Below, piece after piece: positions 8,057 through 17,260 of a DNA stretch of 37,182 nucleotides. The DNA is taken from the NCBI RefSeq assembly GCF_000820125.1, contig NZ_CDBY01000005.1:1-37182 (forward strand), in the 5' to 3' direction. Position 1 is the first letter of the stretch, and each line of letters opens with the position of its first letter. Origin of the DNA: Aeromonas simiae (GTDB lineage Bacteria > Pseudomonadota > Gammaproteobacteria > Enterobacterales > Aeromonadaceae). The translations under genes and the position numbers were made by a program. The notes below the pieces were generated by a model. It was not told the DNA's origin. It saw only the letters and a list, made by a program, of their open reading frames with translations, and did no database searches.

Positions 8057-8746
8057 ATGAACAAGATCCTGCTGGTCGATGACGATAGCGACCTTACTAC
8101 GCTGCTCAACGAAATCCTGACTCTGGAAGGATTTCAGGTGACGGTCGCCTGTGATGGCATCAGCGGCTTGCAGCGGCTTACCGAGTCTCGCTTCGATCTG
8201 ATCCTGCTCGATGTGATGATGCCAAACATGAACGGCTTCGACATGCTGGCCACCCTGCGCCGGGAGTGGGACACCCCCGTGTTGATGTTGACCGCCAGGG
8301 GCGACAGCCAGGACCGGGTGCAGGGGCTCGAGAGTGGCGCCGATGACTACCTGGCCAAGCCGTTTGACGACAGGGAGCTGCTGGCCCGCATCCGCGCCAT
8401 TTTACGCCGCACCCAGAGCCAGCAGCGCCACGCGACTGGCGAAGAGCTGCGCTTCATGGATCTGCGCCTGCAACCGGGCAGCCAGCTCGCCACCTGCCAT
8501 GGCCAGCCGCTTGAGCTGACCGCCACCGAATTCGGCCTGCTCGAGTGTCTGCTGCGCCACCCTGGCCAGCTGGTCAGCAAGAACCAGCTCTCGGAACAGG
8601 TGCTCGGCAAACCGCTGGAGCCGTTCGATCGGGCCATCGATATGCACCTGAGCAACCTGCGCAAGAAGCTGCCGGAGCGCAGTGACGGCCACCCCCGTTT
8701 CAAGACGGTGCGGGGCAAGGGCTACATCTGGTTGGAGGGGGAGTGA
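8057..8746 (+). CDS. cpxR: Envelope-stress response regulator CpxR
   Basis: A 229-aa OmpR/PhoB-family regulator. The receiver domain (1-120) has the acidic pocket VDDDSDL, the phospho-acceptor in LILLDVMMP and the conserved lysine of YLAKPFDD. A winged-helix DNA-binding domain follows (about 130-229, ending FKTVRGKGYIW). ATG 8057 gives the standard start MNKILLVDDD; the frame is open further upstream, but that part has no family similarity. The stop overlaps the cpxA start by 4 bases (GTGA), so the two are translationally coupled. Upstream, GTAAA at 7993 is at most half of a Cpx box; the second half is absent. Confidence 0.93.
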   Translation: MNKILLVDDDSDLTTLLNEILTLEGFQVTVACDGISGLQRLTESRFDLILLDVMMPNMNGFDMLATLRREWDTPVLMLTARGDSQDRVQGLESGADDYLAKPFDDRELLARIRAILRRTQSQQRHATGEELRFMDLRLQPGSQLATCHGQPLELTATEFGLLECLLRHPGQLVSKNQLSEQVLGKPLEPFDRAIDMHLSNLRKKLPERSDGHPRFKTVRGKGYIWLEGE

Positions 8747-10110
8747 GCGGTCTGCACCTGCACAGCCTGACCACCCGGCTGTTTCTCTGGTTCTGGGGCA
8801 TGCTGCTGCTGATGCTGGCGGCAGTCACCATATTGCCGACCCTGGACCCGCGCAATCTGGCCCCGCTGCCGGAGGCCGAGCAACAGCAGCAGCAGTTCAT
8901 CATCGACACCCTCAGCCGGCTGGCCGGCCGCAGCCAGGAGCTCGATCTGGCCACCATGTTGCAGCAGTCGGGCCAGCTCAATATCCGTGACATCTATATC
9001 CGCCACGGGAATGACGTGGTGCAGAGCACCCGCCATCCAGACAAAAACATCATGCGCTTCATGCTCGATTCGGATGAGCCGGGCAAACCCATGATGCGCC
9101 GCCACGAGTCACGCCTGCTGGCTGGCCCCTTTCCACTGCATCACAAGGATCAGACCTACCTGGTCTATCTGAGCCGAGCACTCGAGAGCCAGTCACTGCT
9201 GCTCTCCATCCTCGATCACCCGGTGCGGGTACTGACCACCGCCATGCTGGTGAGCACCCCCTTCTGTCTGCTAATGGCCTGGCGCCTGACCCGTCCCACC
9301 CTGGCCTTACAAAAAGCGGTCTCGCGCATTGCGGCCGGCGAGCTTAACACCCGTATCCCTCATCTGCGCCGGCGCGATGAAATCGGGGTTCTGGCCGACA
9401 GCATAGAGCACATGGTGGAAAACCTAAGGAGCATGATCGAAGAGCAAAAACGGCTGCTCTCCGATATCTCCCACGAGCTGCGCAGCCCACTGACCCGGAT
9501 GCAGCTGGCCCAGTCGCTGGCGCGGCGCAAGCAGGGAGAGAGCCCGGAGCTAGAGCGCATCGCCAGCGAGATCCACAAACTCGACGCCCTGATAGGCGAT
9601 CTGCTAACCCTGTCGCGACTGCAACAGCACAGCGAGCCACCGCGCCTGATGCCGCTGGCAGAAGTACTTGAACCCATGCTGGAAGATGCCGGCTTCGAGG
9701 CGGGCGAGCGCGGCATCCTGTTGCACTACCCTTCGCTGCCCGACTTGACGCTGAACATCTGGCCCGAGCTGCTGGCACGGGCAATCGAGAACCCGCTGCG
9801 CAATGCGCTGCGCTACGCCGAGCGGCAAGTCACGCTGGAGTGGTGGCAGGAGGAGCGGGAGTGGGTACTCGAGATCGTCGATGACGGGCCGGGCGCCCCG
9901 CCAGAGCTGCTGGAGCGGCTCTTTCTGCCCTTCTTCCGGGTCGATGGGGCCCGCAACGCCAGCAGCGGAGGCACCGGCCTTGGGTTAGCCATTGCGGCCG
10001 AGGCCATCGCCCACCACGGCGGCCGTATCCATGCCGGCAATCACCCTCCCAAGGGATTGCGCATCGAGATCCGTCTACCGCTGGGCGGGCGCTTCTCAAG
10101 CCCGGCCTGA
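8743..10110 (+). CDS. cpxA: Envelope-stress sensor histidine kinase CpxA
   Basis: A 455-aa membrane sensor kinase. Segment 1 lies at about residues 8-28, then a periplasmic domain to about 155, segment 2 (about 160-185), a HAMP linker, the dimerisation helix with phospho-acceptor SHELRSPLTRMQ (about residue 243), and an ATPase domain with the N box (ENPLRNALRYAE), DDGPGAP and GTGLGLAIA. It starts with GTG inside the cpxR stop. CpxA phosphorylates CpxR when inner-membrane or periplasmic proteins misfold, and its phosphatase activity is restrained by CpxP in E. coli. No cpxP is seen in this window. Confidence 0.93.
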   Translation: MSGLHLHSLTTRLFLWFWGMLLLMLAAVTILPTLDPRNLAPLPEAEQQQQQFIIDTLSRLAGRSQELDLATMLQQSGQLNIRDIYIRHGNDVVQSTRHPDKNIMRFMLDSDEPGKPMMRRHESRLLAGPFPLHHKDQTYLVYLSRALESQSLLLSILDHPVRVLTTAMLVSTPFCLLMAWRLTRPTLALQKAVSRIAAGELNTRIPHLRRRDEIGVLADSIEHMVENLRSMIEEQKRLLSDISHELRSPLTRMQLAQSLARRKQGESPELERIASEIHKLDALIGDLLTLSRLQQHSEPPRLMPLAEVLEPMLEDAGFEAGERGILLHYPSLPDLTLNIWPELLARAIENPLRNALRYAERQVTLEWWQEEREWVLEIVDDGPGAPPELLERLFLPFFRVDGARNASSGGTGLGLAIAAEAIAHHGGRIHAGNHPPKGLRIEIRLPLGGRFSSPA

Positions 10111-10152
10111 GCCGGTATGCTGGCCGCCCCCTGCCCATAGCTGGAGCCAACC

Positions 10153-10626
10153 ATGCTGGACGTCATCCTCTACCAGCCGGAAATTCCCCCCAATACCGGC
10201 AATATCATCCGCCTGTGCGCCAATACCGGCTATCGGCTGCACCTGATAGAGCCGCTGGGCTTTGCCTGGGATGACAAGCGCGTCAAGCGGGCGGGGCTGG
10301 ATTACCACGAGTTTGCCGATGTGAAGCGCTGGCCGGATCTGGCCAGCTGCCTGGCAGCAGTGGCCCCGCAGCGGCTGTTTGCCTGCACCACCAAGGGGCG
10401 CGCCTGCCACTCCGACGCCCACTTCGCACTGGGCGATGCCCTGCTGTTTGGCCCGGAGAGCCGAGGTCTTCCGCTGGAGGTCATCGAGAGCCTGCCACTC
10501 GAGCAGCGCCTGCGCATCCCGATGCGGCCGGACAGCCGCAGCATCAACCTCTCCAATGCCGTCGCCATCTTCGTCTATGAGAGCTGGCGCCAGCTGGGCT
10601 ATCCCGGCGCGCTCGACGTGCGCTAG
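10153..10626 (+). CDS. trmL: tRNA (cytidine/uridine(34)-2'-O)-methyltransferase TrmL
   Basis: A 157-aa SPOUT methyltransferase that 2'-O-methylates the wobble base of two leucine tRNAs using SAM. The three SPOUT motifs are clear: [18 protein letters not shown] (motif 1), [11 protein letters not shown] (motif 2) and [18 protein letters not shown] (motif 3, the knot). Length equals that of the E. coli protein. It has a GGAG-type ribosome site and starts 42 bases after cpxA. Its TAG stop overlaps the convergent dinF stop within the palindrome CTAG, so the two genes share their 3' ends with no room for a terminator. Confidence 0.95.
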   Translation: MLDVILYQPEIPPNTGNIIRLCANTGYRLHLIEPLGFAWDDKRVKRAGLDYHEFADVKRWPDLASCLAAVAPQRLFACTTKGRACHSDAHFALGDALLFGPESRGLPLEVIESLPLEQRLRIPMRPDSRSINLSNAVAIFVYESWRQLGYPGALDVR

Positions 10627-11957
10627 TCGACCAGGGCCCGGCTGTGCCACAGGCGATGCAGCCACCAGCCCAGCCCTAATGCCCGACCGACCATGAGGGC
10701 GGCGAGCGCCGCCCACAACGCCAAGTTGCCTGAGTCACGCAGCAGCCACCAAACCGGGAAATAACCGCACAGCACCGCCAGCAGCATGCTGTCGCGCATC
10801 TCGCGGGCCCGGGTTGCGCCGATGAAGATGCCATCGAGCAGATAACACCAAACCGCCAGCAGCGGCATGGCGATCAGCCAGGGCAGGTTGCGCTGCGCCT
10901 CGGCAATGACGTCAGTCATGGAGGTCATGGCCGCTACCAGCGAAGAGCCAGCCAGGGCAAACAGCAGCGAGGTGAGCAGAGCGACGCCAAACGACCAGCC
11001 GACACTCAGCCTGATGGCCTGCGCCAGCTGAGGGCGATGACGGGCACCCACGGCCCTGCCGACCAGCGCCTCGGCCGCGTAGGCAAAACCATCCAGGCCG
11101 TAGGAGATCAACATCAGGAAGTTGAGCAGCACCGCATTGGCCGCCACGACCACATCTCCCAGCCGCGCCCCTTGAAAGGTCATGAAGGCAAAACAGAGCT
11201 GCAAGCAGAGCGCCCGGATGAAGATGTCGCGGTTGAGCGCCAGCAACCGGCGGTAAGGGGCAAGAGCAAACAACTTGCCACGCCAGCTGCGCCACAACTC
11301 GGCAAGAGGGATATGCCGGCCGATCAAGACGATACCCAGCGCCAGCGCAGCATAATCCGCCAGCATGGATGCCAGCGCGACCCCTTCGACGCGCCATCCC
11401 AGCCCCCATACCAACGCGAGATCCAGCACTATGTTGAGCAGGTTACTGGCGATGAGCAGCCACATGGGGCTGCGAGCATCATGCCGGCCCAGCAACCAGC
11501 CCAGGATCACCAGATTGCACAGCGCCGCTGGCGCCCCCCACAGCCGGATCGTCAAATAGGAGAATGCATATTCCTGCACCTCGCGTGAAGCATCACTCCA
11601 ACTGAGGGCCAACTCACCGAGCGGATGACGCAGCAGCAGCACCGGCAATGACAACAACACCGCTAGCAGCAGGCCACGCCCCAATAGCAGCGTGAGCGCC
11701 TCCTGATCGTTGCCGCCCAGCGCCTGGGCCGTCAGCCCCGTGGTCGACATGCGCAGAAAACCCAGCACCCAGTAAAGCAGGTTAACCAGGGTCGCCCCGA
11801 CCGCCACCCCGCCGAGCAGAGCCGTCTCCCCCAGATGACCAATCACCCAGGTATCGACCAGACCAAGCAGGGGTACTGTGATGTTCGAAAGCAGCATGGG
11901 CAGCGCCAGGGCTAACAACTGCCGCTGCGCCGCCCATGCGGGGGGGAGTGGCCTCAT
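10623..11957 (-). CDS. dinF: MATE-family efflux transporter, DinF-like
   Basis: A 444-aa, 12-segment membrane protein of the MATE superfamily, DinF branch (early [28 protein letters not shown], where the acid residue in segment 1 is typical of DinF). It exports drugs or oxidised compounds in exchange for Na+ or H+. Its ATG overlaps the SCO1 stop (ATGA), so it is translationally coupled to that gene. In E. coli dinF directly follows lexA and is SOS-induced. Here lexA is about 1.3 kb upstream on the same strand, with a terminator and two genes between, so direct LexA co-transcription is less likely. Confidence 0.88.
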   Translation of the reverse strand: MRPLPPAWAAQRQLLALALPMLLSNITVPLLGLVDTWVIGHLGETALLGGVAVGATLVNLLYWVLGFLRMSTTGLTAQALGGNDQEALTLLLGRGLLLAVLLSLPVLLLRHPLGELALSWSDASREVQEYAFSYLTIRLWGAPAALCNLVILGWLLGRHDARSPMWLLIASNLLNIVLDLALVWGLGWRVEGVALASMLADYAALALGIVLIGRHIPLAELWRSWRGKLFALAPYRRLLALNRDIFIRALCLQLCFAFMTFQGARLGDVVVAANAVLLNFLMLISYGLDGFAYAAEALVGRAVGARHRPQLAQAIRLSVGWSFGVALLTSLLFALAGSSLVAAMTSMTDVIAEAQRNLPWLIAMPLLAVWCYLLDGIFIGATRAREMRDSMLLAVLCGYFPVWWLLRDSGNLALWAALAALMVGRALGLGWWLHRLWHSRALVD

Positions 11958-12595
11958 GAGGCCGAATGGTAGAGTGCGACGATGCGCGAGAAGTCAGCCG
12001 CCATCTTCTGCATCGAAACCTCAGGAGGCTGCGAGCGACGAGGCTCCGGACGGAATACGGCCTGGATATCACCATCCGGATTGATGAGCACGATAGAAGC
12101 CGAGTGATCGATCAGGTAATCCTTACGCTCCGCGTCTTCATCGACGATCGAGTAAACCAAACCGAGGTTGCGCACGAACGAATAGAGCTCCACCTGGGTT
12201 CCGGTTACCGCTTTGAACTCCGGACTGAAGAAACGGGTATAGCCACTCAGACGCTGCAGATCATCCCGCTTCGGATCCACCGAGACGAAGACCACTTGAC
12301 TGCTCGGGTCCGTCTCCTTGAGCGTGGGGTAGATGGCACGAAGATCGGCCAGTGTGGTCGGACAGATATCGGGACAGAAGGTGTACCCAATGAAGACGAA
12401 CGACCAACGCCCCTTCAGCTCATCCTTGGTAAAACTAGTTCCATCCGACTCTTTCAGGTGAAAGACATTCAGGGCGTGGGGCTTGGTAAAATAGTTGGCA
12501 AACTCAGGGAGCGGTTGATGCAAAAGCGTCGGATACAGCAACGCACCAGCCACTATGATGACCGCGGCTGGCAATACATAACGCCATCTGAACAT
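11954..12595 (-). CDS. SCO1/SenC-family copper chaperone, thioredoxin-like
   Basis: A 213-aa protein with an N-terminal membrane anchor or signal (FRWRYVLPAAVIIVAGALLY) and a thioredoxin-fold SCO domain facing the periplasm. The copper site is intact: FCPDICP supplies two cysteines and DHSAS the distal histidine. Such proteins deliver copper to, or reduce, the CuA centre of cytochrome c oxidase. I prefer ATG 12595 because it opens directly on the anchor and has AAGG about 10 bases upstream; a TTG at 12622 would add nine residues. First gene of a two-gene unit with dinF. A 17-bp perfect palindrome (12619-12635) lies just upstream. Confidence 0.9.
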   Translation of the reverse strand: MFRWRYVLPAAVIIVAGALLYPTLLHQPLPEFANYFTKPHALNVFHLKESDGTSFTKDELKGRWSFVFIGYTFCPDICPTTLADLRAIYPTLKETDPSSQVVFVSVDPKRDDLQRLSGYTRFFSPEFKAVTGTQVELYSFVRNLGLVYSIVDEDAERKDYLIDHSASIVLINPDGDIQAVFRPEPRRSQPPEVSMQKMAADFSRIVALYHSAS

Positions 12596-12618
12596 ATGCG
12601 GCAAACCTTGCTCATGAG

Positions 12619-12635
12619 ACAATAGATTCTATTGT
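12619..12635. promoter_or_regulatory. 17-bp palindrome before the SCO1 gene (operator-like)
   Basis: ACAATAG, a 3-bp ATT centre and CTATTGT form a perfect inverted repeat 24 bp before the chosen SCO1 start. On the minus strand its edge overlaps TACAAT, a plausible -10, though no matching -35 was found. No regulator can be named from sequence. Confidence 0.35.
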
Positions 12636-12686
12636 ACCCGGAAACTCGCCGTTGCCACCCCCCTTTAGAGACCATGCCGATCTGGA

Positions 12687-12959
12687 TTATTGTCCAGAAT
12701 GGGGGGTAGAAATTCTGCCGTGGCGTGCGTGCCAGCCGTGCAGCGGGATCACGGTTGCCGGTTTTTCGTAGCGTTGCGGATGGTGTTGTAGCAACCGAAT
12801 AAGATGCACGATCTTGCTGTGCGGACAGCCTAACCACAGCGACCAACCGTTTTCCCTGCGTTGTAACCAGAGCCCATAGAAACGGGTCAACCAGCTCCCT
12901 CCGATGCAACGCGTAATGCGGGTAAGTGGCTGAGCATGAGGGTGAGAACGTATCAACAT
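12687..12959 (-). CDS. Hypothetical 90-aa basic protein between lexA and SCO1
   Basis: A 90-aa, Arg/His/Trp-rich protein with a central WLTRFYGLWLQRRENGWSLW stretch. I do not recognise the family. The case for a real gene is the excellent ribosome site (AAGGAGG about 6-8 bases before ATG 12959) and the absence of a competing gene in about 600 bp. In several gammaproteobacteria the SOS division inhibitor sulA follows lexA. The WxLWL pattern recalls SulA, but the remaining sequence does not align by eye and no LexA box lies upstream. It has its own promoter region, since a terminator directly follows lexA. The 230-bp gap upstream contains a perfect TTGACA without a good -10 and an AATAAA/TTTATT palindrome (13031-13044). 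Confidence 0.55.
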   Translation of the reverse strand: MLIRSHPHAQPLTRITRCIGGSWLTRFYGLWLQRRENGWSLWLGCPHSKIVHLIRLLQHHPQRYEKPATVIPLHGWHARHGRISTPHSGQ

Positions 12960-13189
12960 ATCTGTCCTCCTTACCGGGCAGAACCACGATTTCCTGCGGC
13001 GCCGGATGACGCCACACCTATTTCCGTGTCAATAAATGTTTATTCTTGCGGAGATTGTTGCCTGGTGGGCCGTGAGATGACCTTCCGCTTCAATACAAAG
13101 GATATAGACGATAACCGGTGGGCACAGCGAGGTCGGGACACATGCCCAATGGCAAGTCCCTGATGTATGGCAGAAAGGAGTTAGAGACG

Positions 13190-13211
13190 AAAACGGGGCC
13201 ATCGGCCCCGT
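13190..13211 (-). terminator. Rho-independent terminator after lexA
   Basis: An 8-bp GC-rich stem (13193-13200 with 13204-13211) with a 3-nt loop, followed on the minus strand by TTTTC. It begins 3 bases after the lexA stop codon and separates lexA from the downstream 90-aa gene. Confidence 0.75.
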
Positions 13212-13214
13212 CGT

Positions 13215-13841
13215 TTACATCCAGTCGGCGTTGCGAATCACACCGACCGCCAATCCCTCGATAGCCAACTGCTGGCAAGAGAGATCGACCTGAATGGGAG
13301 AGAGCTCTTCGTTCTCAGGCAGCAACCACACCTGGTTGCCTTTGCGTTGGAAGCGCTTGACCGTGACATCGTCATCGACCCGCGCGACCACCACCTGGCC
13401 ATTACGCACCTCCTGGGTCTTGTGCACCGCCAGCAGATCGCCATCCATGATGCCGATGTTCTTCATGCTCATGCCCTGCACCCGCAACAGGAAGTCAGCC
13501 CGAGGATGAAACAGTGTGGGATCGACCTGATAGTGGCTCTCGATATGCTCTTGAGCCAGGATCGGCTCCCCTGCCGCCACCTTGCCGATGAGCGGCAACC
13601 CACTCTCTTCGTTGGCGGCCTCCTCTTCCTCGATCAACAGACGGATGCCGCGCGAGGTACCCGGCATGATCTCGATGGCGCCCTTCTTGGCCAAGGCCTT
13701 GAGATGCTCCTCGGCCGCATTGGCCGACTTGAAACCGAGCTTCTGGGCAATCTCGGCACGGGTGGGCGGCATGCCGGTTTCGCTCATATTACTCTTGATG
13801 AGCTCCAGCACTTGGGATTGCCTGGGAGTAAGGGGTTTCAT
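13215..13841 (-). CDS. lexA: LexA repressor
   Basis: A 208-aa SOS master repressor (E. coli 202 aa). The N-terminal winged helix ([19 protein letters not shown], then [35 protein letters not shown]) binds operators. The C-terminal S24-type self-cleavage domain has the Ala-Gly cleavage pair in KVAAGEP, the catalytic serine in GMSMKNIG and the lysine in [11 protein letters not shown] or the following [12 protein letters not shown]. RecA filaments trigger cleavage. ATG 13841 gives the family start; the frame is open for 35 more codons, but these overlap the operators. It is autoregulated by the two LexA boxes directly upstream. Divergent from plsB. Confidence 0.97.
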   Translation of the reverse strand: MKPLTPRQSQVLELIKSNMSETGMPPTRAEIAQKLGFKSANAAEEHLKALAKKGAIEIMPGTSRGIRLLIEEEEAANEESGLPLIGKVAAGEPILAQEHIESHYQVDPTLFHPRADFLLRVQGMSMKNIGIMDGDLLAVHKTQEVRNGQVVVARVDDDVTVKRFQRKGNQVWLLPENEELSPIQVDLSCQQLAIEGLAVGVIRNADWM

Positions 13842-13850
13842 GATCGGCAC

Positions 13851-13866
13851 CTGTCTTTTTATACAG
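13851..13866 (-). promoter_or_regulatory. LexA box 1 (proximal, perfect)
   Basis: CTGT, 8 bp, ACAG: a perfect SOS-box skeleton 10 bp before the lexA ATG, placing it at or just after the transcription start. Confidence 0.88.
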
Positions 13867-13870
13867 CACA

Positions 13871-13886
13871 CTGGCAGTATATACAG
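13871..13886 (-). promoter_or_regulatory. LexA box 2 (distal, one mismatch)
   Basis: CTGT, 8 bp, CCAG on the minus strand, with a TATATAC core. Its centre is 20 bp from box 1, nearly the arrangement of the two operators of E. coli lexA. It is one base off the skeleton, so probably weaker. Confidence 0.8.
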
Positions 13887-14022
13887 TATCCATGCCAAGG
13901 CAAGCCAAAAGGGCGCGCCTGAGTGATCCCGCCCCGCGACCCACACTCATCGTACCTCTATGCGACAAAACGATGGCGATTTGTTATTCTCCTGCGGCCT
14001 TTTTACAGGAGAAGCAATACCG

Positions 14023-16449
14023 ATGTCCCTTGGGCAGAGCATTTCCCGCGCCATGTTGCAATGGCCCGTACGCTGGCTGGTCAATCACAAGAGCCTGCCG
14101 GAAAACCCCATCGCAGAGCTGAAGCTGGATCCTGAGCGCCCCATCGTTTATGCCCTCAAGACCAGCTCCATCACCGACCTGCTGACCTTGCAGCAGTGCT
14201 GCGAAGATCTCTACCTGCCCGGTCCCTTCACTCCGCTCGAGCTAGGTGGACAATCGCTGCCACGCTATGTCTGCCTGGATCGCCCGCCGCCCCTGTTTGG
14301 CAAGCGCAGCGAACCACTGCCCTTCTTGCAGGAGTTTCAGCAACTTCTCGACCTGCATAAGCAGGATCCCGCGCTCGACATCCAGCTGGTGCCGGTGACC
14401 CTGTTTTGGGGACGGGCCCCTGGGCGCGAAGGTGAGGAGGCATCCAGCCTCAGCATTATCAGCAGCCTGGCCCCCAACATGCTGAAGAAAGGGCTCATCG
14501 TCGCCCTCAAAGGACGTGAAAACCTGGTGCGCTTCTCCCCGCCCGTGTCCCTTCGTCACATGGCTGACCGACACGGCACCGACCAAGCCATCGCCCACAA
14601 GCTGGCGCGGGTGGCTCGCTTCCACTTCGGTCGCCAGCAGCTGGCCGCCACCGGCCCCAAGCTGCCCAACCGCCACCTGTTGTTCCGGCAGCTGCTCGAC
14701 TCAAGCATCATTCAAGATGCCATTCGCCACGAGGCGATCCGCGAGGGCATCAGCGAGGAAAAGGCGCACAAGCGGGCCCTCAGCTATATGGATGAGATCG
14801 CCTCCGATTTCTCCTATCGCCTGATCCGCCTCGGTGACAGCATCCTCGGCTGGCTCTGGAACAAGCTCTACCGTGGTCTCTCGGTGAACGGGGCCGAACG
14901 GGTGCGTCAGTTGGCCCAAGAGGGGCATGAAATCGTCTACGTGCCCTGTCACCGCAGCCACATGGACTACCTGCTGCTCTCCTATGTCATCTATCACCAG
15001 GGCATGGTGCCACCCCACATCGCTGCGGGGATCAACCTTAACTTCTGGCCGGCCGGCCCCTTGTTCCGCCGTGGTGGAGCCTTCTTCATCCGTCGCACCT
15101 TCAAGGGCAACCCGCTCTATAGCACTGTGTTTCGTGAATACCTGAACCTGTTGTTTGCCAAGGGCTATTCGGTCGAGTTCTTCACCGAAGGGGGACGCTC
15201 GCGCACCGGGCGCCTGTTGCCACCCAAGACAGGTATGCTGGCCATGACGCTGCAGGCCATGATGCGCGGGCTGGATCGACCCGTCACCTTCGTCCCCGTC
15301 TACCTCGGCTATGAACATGTGATGGAGGTGAACACCTACCATCAGGAGTTGCAGGGGAGTCGCAAGGAGAAAGAGAGTTTCCTGCAGGTGATCGGCATAC
15401 TGCGCAAACTGCGCAACTATGGCCGGGGCTTCGTCAACTTCGGCGAGCCGCTGACCCTCAACACCTACCTGAGCGAACATGTGCCTGAATGGCGCGACCA
15501 TGCCAGCGAAGAGGAACGGCCGCAGTGGATGGCCCCCACCGTCAACCACCTCGCCGATATGCTGATGACCCGCATCAACGGAGCGGCTGCGGTTAATGGC
15601 CTGACCCTGAGCGCCGTGGCGCTGCTCGCCTCGGAGCGACATGCGCTGACCCGTGACGAGCTGGAAGCACAGATAGAGACCTACCTCACCCTGCTGCGCA
15701 AAGCGCCCTATGGCCCCTACAGCACTGTGCCCGACAACAGCGCCAAGGAGCTGCTCGATCAGGCGATTGAACTCAATAAATTTGAGGTCAGCGAAGACAA
15801 GCTGGGCCAGATCATCAGCCTGGATCGCTATCAGGCGATTTTGCTTACCTATTACCGCAACAACATCCTTCACCTGCTGGCCCTGCCCTCCCTGGTCGCG
15901 GCGCTGATCGATCGCTGTGAAGGGCTCGGAGAGAGTGAAATCATCGGCCGCTGCGTCGATATCTATCCGCTGCTGCAACGGGAGCTGTTCCTCCACTTCC
16001 CTGAAGAGGCGATACCGGAACGAGTCAGCGAGCTGCTGGCAGTCTTCGAGCAAGAGCAGCTGATCTTGCGGCAGGAGGAAGGATTCTGGGTCAATCCGAG
16101 CAATCAGATGCGGTTACTGCTGCTGGCGGAGAGTATTCAAGAGACGCTGCAACGTTACGCCATTGTGCTGACCCGAGTGCTGGCCCAGCCCGGTGTCGCC
16201 GCAGAGCAACTGGAAGCCGACGCTATGATGATGGCCGAACGTCTCGGCACCTTGCACGGCATCAATGCCCCCGAGTTCTTCGATCAGAAGCTCTTCACAA
16301 CCCTGGTGCATACCTTGCGCAGCGAAGGGTACCTGGATCCTGAGTGCAAACCCGACATGGGCCGTTTCCAGGCGCTGGCCGACAACATACTGCCGCTCCT
16401 GAGCAGCAAGATGCAGCGAACCATACGCGCCTGCTGTCCGACCTGTTGA
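14023..16449 (+). CDS. plsB: Glycerol-3-phosphate acyltransferase PlsB
   Basis: An 808-aa peripheral inner-membrane enzyme that acylates position 1 of glycerol-3-phosphate with acyl-ACP or acyl-CoA, the entry step of phospholipid synthesis. All acyltransferase blocks are present between about residues 300 and 440: CHRSHMD (HX4D), GAFFIRRTFKGN, FFTEGGRSRTGR and FVPVYLGYEHVME. Length matches E. coli (807 aa). ATG 14023 is preceded by ACAGGAGAAG. An extended -10 (TG, one base, TATTCT at 13982-13990) may be its promoter. It shares the intergenic region with lexA, as in E. coli. Confidence 0.97.
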   Translation: MSLGQSISRAMLQWPVRWLVNHKSLPENPIAELKLDPERPIVYALKTSSITDLLTLQQCCEDLYLPGPFTPLELGGQSLPRYVCLDRPPPLFGKRSEPLPFLQEFQQLLDLHKQDPALDIQLVPVTLFWGRAPGREGEEASSLSIISSLAPNMLKKGLIVALKGRENLVRFSPPVSLRHMADRHGTDQAIAHKLARVARFHFGRQQLAATGPKLPNRHLLFRQLLDSSIIQDAIRHEAIREGISEEKAHKRALSYMDEIASDFSYRLIRLGDSILGWLWNKLYRGLSVNGAERVRQLAQEGHEIVYVPCHRSHMDYLLLSYVIYHQGMVPPHIAAGINLNFWPAGPLFRRGGAFFIRRTFKGNPLYSTVFREYLNLLFAKGYSVEFFTEGGRSRTGRLLPPKTGMLAMTLQAMMRGLDRPVTFVPVYLGYEHVMEVNTYHQELQGSRKEKESFLQVIGILRKLRNYGRGFVNFGEPLTLNTYLSEHVPEWRDHASEEERPQWMAPTVNHLADMLMTRINGAAAVNGLTLSAVALLASERHALTRDELEAQIETYLTLLRKAPYGPYSTVPDNSAKELLDQAIELNKFEVSEDKLGQIISLDRYQAILLTYYRNNILHLLALPSLVAALIDRCEGLGESEIIGRCVDIYPLLQRELFLHFPEEAIPERVSELLAVFEQEQLILRQEEGFWVNPSNQMRLLLLAESIQETLQRYAIVLTRVLAQPGVAAEQLEADAMMMAERLGTLHGINAPEFFDQKLFTTLVHTLRSEGYLDPECKPDMGRFQALADNILPLLSSKMQRTIRACCPTC

Positions 16450-16453
16450 ATCA

Positions 16454-16477
16454 AGCCCCCGCCAGGGGGCTTTTTAT
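16454..16477 (+). terminator. Rho-independent terminator after plsB
   Basis: A 7-bp stem of C and G runs (16454-16460 with 16465-16471), GCCA loop, then TTTTATT. It begins 5 bases after the plsB stop and also separates the convergent YhhN gene. Confidence 0.82.
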
Positions 16478-16483
16478 TGGCGC

Positions 16484-17110
16484 TTAGCCAGCCAGTGAGG
16501 CGGCCATCAGGAACTGGGCAGCAAAGTAGCTGCTCATCACCCAGGCCGGGGCTTGTGGAATGGGACGAAAGAAACGATCCAGAGCCAGCACCCCATCGGA
16601 GAAAAGAAACAACAGCCCCCCCACCAGAGCGGCCGCCGTACCTGCGGTCAGTGAAGCATGCCAAGCGCCGGCGGCTACCCAGACCATGGCAAGAATCGTC
16701 AGCATGTAGACCAATACCGGCAGGCGCATCTCAGCCAACCCATGCCACAACAGACCAAATACGGTGGCGGCCAGCGCAAGCAGCAACAAGCCATCGAGCA
16801 ACTTGAGCACCAGTGGGCCCTGGGCAAAACCGACGATGTAGCACAAGTGCGCCACCAGAAAGGCGATAAGACCGTGCACAAAGCGATCGGAGGGCAGCAT
16901 CAGCAGGATATCCCCTGCCAACGAAAGAAACAGTCCCAGCAAGATCCAGGCATGGGAACCATCTTGGTCATAACCCCGATAGTTGAACGCCAACGCGATG
17001 ATCAGCAGCATCGTCAACACCTTGCTGATATAGAGCTGTCGCCGTAATCCCTCTCCGAGGGCCCGCACATGCCACCAGCCGGACGCAATAATCAGGACAC
17101 TCAAAAACAT
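16484..17110 (-). CDS. YhhN/TMEM86-family membrane protein (lysoplasmalogenase-like)
   Basis: A 208-aa protein with about 8 membrane segments and the YhhN hallmarks: polar residues within segments, LFLSLAGDILLMLP near residue 60 and GGLLFLFSDGVLALDRF near residue 165, where conserved Asp and Ser residues are thought to form the active site. Mammalian and some bacterial members hydrolyse the vinyl-ether bond of lysoplasmalogen; the bacterial substrate is generally unproven. GGAG lies 7 bases before ATG 17110. It is convergent with plsB, so a lipid-related role is plausible only by family. Confidence 0.88.
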   Translation of the reverse strand: MFLSVLIIASGWWHVRALGEGLRRQLYISKVLTMLLIIALAFNYRGYDQDGSHAWILLGLFLSLAGDILLMLPSDRFVHGLIAFLVAHLCYIVGFAQGPLVLKLLDGLLLLALAATVFGLLWHGLAEMRLPVLVYMLTILAMVWVAAGAWHASLTAGTAAALVGGLLFLFSDGVLALDRFFRPIPQAPAWVMSSYFAAQFLMAASLAG

Positions 17111-17260
17111 CTCTCACTCCCCTGCCACACGACCGAGCAGACTTGCGCCAGCAAGACTAACAAAAAGCAGAGGCGGACGGCAGAGGGCGACCCGATTAGC
17201 CTAAAGTCTAATTGAGGCACATGGAGCACTGAGGCATAAGAATCGCCAAGGAAACCCAAC

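Noticed and set aside
12687-12959. Calling the 90-aa gene sulA
   Set aside because: Only a WxLWL resemblance and its place near lexA; no LexA box upstream and the rest does not align.
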